15,579 nucleotides of DNA, from assembly GCA_035695045.1 (NCBI GenBank), contig DASSEX010000039.1, positions 1 through 15,579 of the forward strand. The letters run 5' to 3'. Below, piece after piece: positions 13,854-15,579 of this stretch (positions are counted from its first letter, which is position 1; every line of letters starts with the position of its first letter). Origin of the DNA: DASSKP01 sp035695045. Lineage in GTDB: Bacteria; Actinomycetota; Actinomycetes; JAFAQI01. The position numbers were made by a program, and so were the translations under genes. Under the pieces are notes generated by a model. That model had not been told where the DNA came from, did not search any database, and worked only from the letters and a program-made list of their open reading frames with translations.

Positions 13854-14381
13854 CTTTGGCTCGACTTTCTACTGGTGGCTCAGCTGCCGGCGCTGGCAGC
13901 GAAGAGTCCCGCTGTCGAGCACACGATCGGCGACCTCGTGCGAGGCGCCGCGGAGATGATCGGTGCGCTGACCGTGCTCGGCGGCGCCTTGTGGTGGCTG
14001 GTGGGGCCGCGGATCAACGCCAAGATCGAGGCCGTCGTCCAGAAGGTCAACGAGACCCACCACAACATCACCGTCAACGGCGGCAAGTCCAACCCGCCCA
14101 CCTTCCGCGACGAGGTGTCCATCCTGCGGCGCCAAGTCTCGGCGGTGACCGAACAGGCCGCGCACTTCGCTGAGGACATGACCGACCTGCGCGAGGACGT
14201 GACCGAGGCCCGCGAGGATCTGCACGGGCTGACGCGCTCTCTGGCGACGAACACCGCCGACACGCGCGACGTCAAGGACGCGCTCGACAAGCACCTGAAG
14301 TCGGGCGAGCGATATCTCGGGAAGGTCGAGGTCGTGCTCAACGAGCACGGCATCGAGTTGCCACCGGCTGACGACGAGTGA
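13845..14381 (+). CDS. Membrane protein with coiled-coil tail, holin/DUF2746-like
   Basis: A 178-residue protein whose GTG start (13845) follows GGGAG at 13834-13838. Residues about 3-20 (HLWLDFLLVAQLPALAA) are a hydrophobic N-terminal segment, and about 33-55 (VRGAAEMIGALTVLGGALWWLVG) form a good transmembrane helix. The rest is soluble and strongly helical: FRDEVSILRRQVSAVTEQAA and DMTDLREDVTEAREDLHGL have heptad-like spacing. The layout recalls DUF2746-type and holin-associated proteins that sit near lysin genes in actinophages. Only one or two membrane spans and a long coiled coil make a classical pinholin unlikely; a holin, antiholin or anchoring role is possible from its place before the putative lysin. 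Function is inferred from position and topology. Confidence 0.75.
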   Translation: MHHLWLDFLLVAQLPALAAKSPAVEHTIGDLVRGAAEMIGALTVLGGALWWLVGPRINAKIEAVVQKVNETHHNITVNGGKSNPPTFRDEVSILRRQVSAVTEQAAHFAEDMTDLREDVTEAREDLHGLTRSLATNTADTRDVKDALDKHLKSGERYLGKVEVVLNEHGIELPPADDE

Positions 14382-14384
14382 GCC

Positions 14385-14546
14385 ATGCCTCCGCCGCTGG
14401 GTCGCCGGATGCCCTGCACCTACTGCGACCACGACGAGCACCTACTCCGCTGTGAGGCCGACCTCGGGGGCGGCATCACGTGTCCCTGCCGGGACGTACC
14501 CGTGCCCGGCGTGCACCCCGAGGTTCCGAAGGAGCCAGCCACATGA
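14385..14546 (+). CDS. Cys-rich small protein, possible zinc-binding
   Basis: A 53-residue protein, ATG 14385 three bases after the upstream stop; its TGA overlaps the next ATG as ATGA. It has cysteines at residues 11, 14, 23, 33 and 35 with histidines at 16 and 19 (CTYCDHDEH, LLRCEAD, ITCPCRD). The CxxC and CxC pairs about 20 residues apart suggest a small zinc-binding fold. Similar short Cys-rich proteins occur between minor tail and lysis genes of actinophages, but I do not know a function. Tight spacing on both sides and G/C-rich third positions support it as a real gene. It could be a regulator or a partner of the following enzyme; that is speculation. Confidence 0.65.
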   Translation: MPPPLGRRMPCTYCDHDEHLLRCEADLGGGITCPCRDVPVPGVHPEVPKEPAT

Positions 14547-15579
14547 AGACCATCACCTACAACGCCGGCAACGCCTCGAGCGCGAAGGTCCGCGCCGACA
14601 TCGAGGCGCTCGCCGCCCTGAAGCCGGTCGCGATCGGCCTGCAGGAGGTCGCCGACCGGCGAGCCGAGCTCGCCAACGTGCCCGGCTACCGCACCATCCA
14701 GGAGAACGGCTCGGTGAAGGGCCACGTCGCCCTGCTGGTCCGCGAGGACGCGAAGCCGGGCGACCCGCAGCTGCACCAGATCGGGAAGCGCACCCATGTC
14801 GGCCCGGACGTCGCCGGCGCGCGCACCAACGGGTGGACCGCGGCGAAGTACATCCTCGCCGTCGACGTCACCGACACCGACACCGGGAAGCCGGCCACCG
14901 TCGCGACGATGCACCTGGTGCCGTCGGCGTCGCACTCCCAGGCCGCCTCGGCGCTGCTGAAGACGCAGGCCGCGAACGCCGCGGCGTGGCTCGCCGAACA
15001 GCCGCTGCCCACCGACCTGATGGGCGACTGCAACGGCCGCGCCGGCCGCCACGAGTTCGCACCCCTGCGCAAGGTCGCCACCGCCGTCTCCGCGCCCTCG
15101 CGGAAGGGCGCGGCGATCGACATCCACTGGCTGAAGGGCTGCGCCGGCAAGCCGGTCGCGCTCGACGGCTACTCCTCCGACCACAAGCCGGTCGTGGCCG
15201 TGATCGCCCTGCCGACGGCGGCCCCGACGCCCGCACCGAAGGAGCCTGTCGTGAGCACCGTCGAGAAGCTCGCCAGCATCGCCGAGGGCGAGGTCGGCTA
15301 CCACGAGGGCCGCTCCGGCGGCCACTGGAACAACCACGAGAAGTACGCCGCGCAGGTGCCCACCCTCGCCTGGGTCTCCGCCGGCGGCTACCCCTGGTGC
15401 GCGGTGTTCGTCTGCTGGGTGTTCAACAAGGCCGGCGTCCTCGAGCTCATCCCCGGCGGCCCCACCGCGTCGGTGGCGCACTTCCGCGACGCCGCGAAGG
15501 CCGCCGGACGGTTCTCCGAGTACCCCGCCGTGGGCGCGATCGCGCTCTACGGCACCGCCGGGGACGCCCACACCGGCCT
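14543..15579 (+). CDS. EEP-superfamily domain fused to CHAP peptidoglycan hydrolase (3' end missing)
   Basis: One frame runs without a stop from ATG 14543 (ATGA overlap) to the right edge, giving at least 345 residues. Residues 1 to about 223 fit the endonuclease/exonuclease/phosphatase superfamily: Asn7 in TITYNAGNAS, Glu35 in IGLQEV, a VALLVRED strand (62-69), His124 in TMHLV, Asp162 and Asn164 in MGDCNGR, Asp193 in AIDIHW, and Asp213-His214 in SSDHKPVV. These correspond to the metal-binding and catalytic residues of the DNase I-like fold. After a Pro/Ala linker (224-236) comes a CHAP-type domain: a helix with KLASIAEGEVGYHEG, Cys286 in PWCAVFVCW, and His343 in GDAHTG near the end. CHAP enzymes cut peptidoglycan peptides or amide bonds. 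The likely role is host lysis, with an added phosphodiesterase or nuclease activity of unknown substrate. No signal peptide is seen. Any wall-binding domain lies beyond the window. Confidence 0.85.
   Translation, partial: MKTITYNAGNASSAKVRADIEALAALKPVAIGLQEVADRRAELANVPGYRTIQENGSVKGHVALLVREDAKPGDPQLHQIGKRTHVGPDVAGARTNGWTAAKYILAVDVTDTDTGKPATVATMHLVPSASHSQAASALLKTQAANAAAWLAEQPLPTDLMGDCNGRAGRHEFAPLRKVATAVSAPSRKGAAIDIHWLKGCAGKPVALDGYSSDHKPVVAVIALPTAAPTPAPKEPVVSTVEKLASIAEGEVGYHEGRSGGHWNNHEKYAAQVPTLAWVSAGGYPWCAVFVCWVFNKAGVLELIPGGPTASVAHFRDAAKAAGRFSEYPAVGAIALYGTAGDAHTG
15239..15253 (+). promoter_or_regulatory. Internal ribosome binding site and in-frame GTG start
   Basis: AAGGAG at 15239-15244, six bases, then GTG 15251-15253 lies within the linker of the fused gene and in the same frame (codon 237). 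The ribosome binding sequence encodes Lys233-Glu234. Its strength and spacing match the best start sites in this window, so a stand-alone CHAP product beginning S-T-V-E-K-L after the initiator is plausible. Confidence 0.55.

Noticed and set aside
14420..15571. A 383-codon reverse-strand frame opposite the EEP-CHAP gene
   Set aside because: It is a Gly/Arg/Val-rich shadow of a high-G+C gene, while the forward frame holds recognisable catalytic motifs in two families.
1..15579. Search for tRNA genes, CRISPR arrays, insertion sequences and attachment sites
   Set aside because: By eye I saw no cloverleaf-like tract, regularly spaced repeat, transposase-like frame or flanking duplication; the window is nearly fully occupied by phage genes.

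Overview
The window looks like the late structural and lysis module of a tailed, non-contractile (siphovirus-type) phage or prophage of a high-G+C Gram-positive host, most likely an actinomycete. Support for this comes from the very high G+C content with strong G/C bias at third codon positions, frequent GTG starts, short GTGA and TGATG stop/start overlaps, and the canonical head-to-tail gene order. The host genus cannot be told from the sequence. No integrase, repressor, replication gene, tRNA, CRISPR array or insertion sequence is visible. Both ends cut through genes: a scaffold-like gene on the left and a lysis-type gene on the right.

Layout, left to right. Head: a partial scaffold-like protein (2-592) and the major capsid protein (647-1606), followed by a 12-bp perfect-stem hairpin. 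Neck: a small HeH/LEM-like protein (1707-2075), a gp6-like head-tail connector (2079-2693), a DUF6093-like protein (2690-3106), an HK97 gp10-like protein (3103-3492), a tail-terminator-like protein (3492-3890) and a small conserved-looking protein (3892-4116). Tail tube (4118-4645), followed by a second perfect-stem hairpin. Tail assembly chaperone (4722-5225), with a -1 programmed frameshift at C CCA AAA (5168-5174) giving a 330-residue long form ending at 5713. Tape measure (5867-9259), Dit-like distal tail protein (9265-10200), and three tail-tip or fibre proteins (10207-13123). Then a membrane/coiled-coil protein (13845-14381), a 53-residue Cys-rich protein (14385-14546), and a long open frame from 14543 to the right edge.

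Two genes oppose the forward structural operon: a 60-residue hydrophobic protein (complement 5651-5833) between the chaperone and tape measure genes, and a signal-anchored Thr/Ser/Pro-rich protein (complement 13120-13593) between the tail-fibre and lysis genes. Their reverse orientation and envelope-type sequences make them candidate morons (independently transcribed cargo), possibly active in a lysogen. A third, doubtful reverse frame lies at 13632-13853.

The most unusual item is the right-hand gene. Residues 1 to about 223 carry the motif set of the endonuclease/exonuclease/phosphatase (EEP, DNase I-like) superfamily. After a short Pro/Ala linker, the same frame continues into a CHAP-type peptidoglycan hydrolase domain with its Cys and His in place. 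The linker itself encodes a good Shine-Dalgarno sequence followed by an in-frame GTG, so a stand-alone CHAP enzyme may also be made from the same gene.
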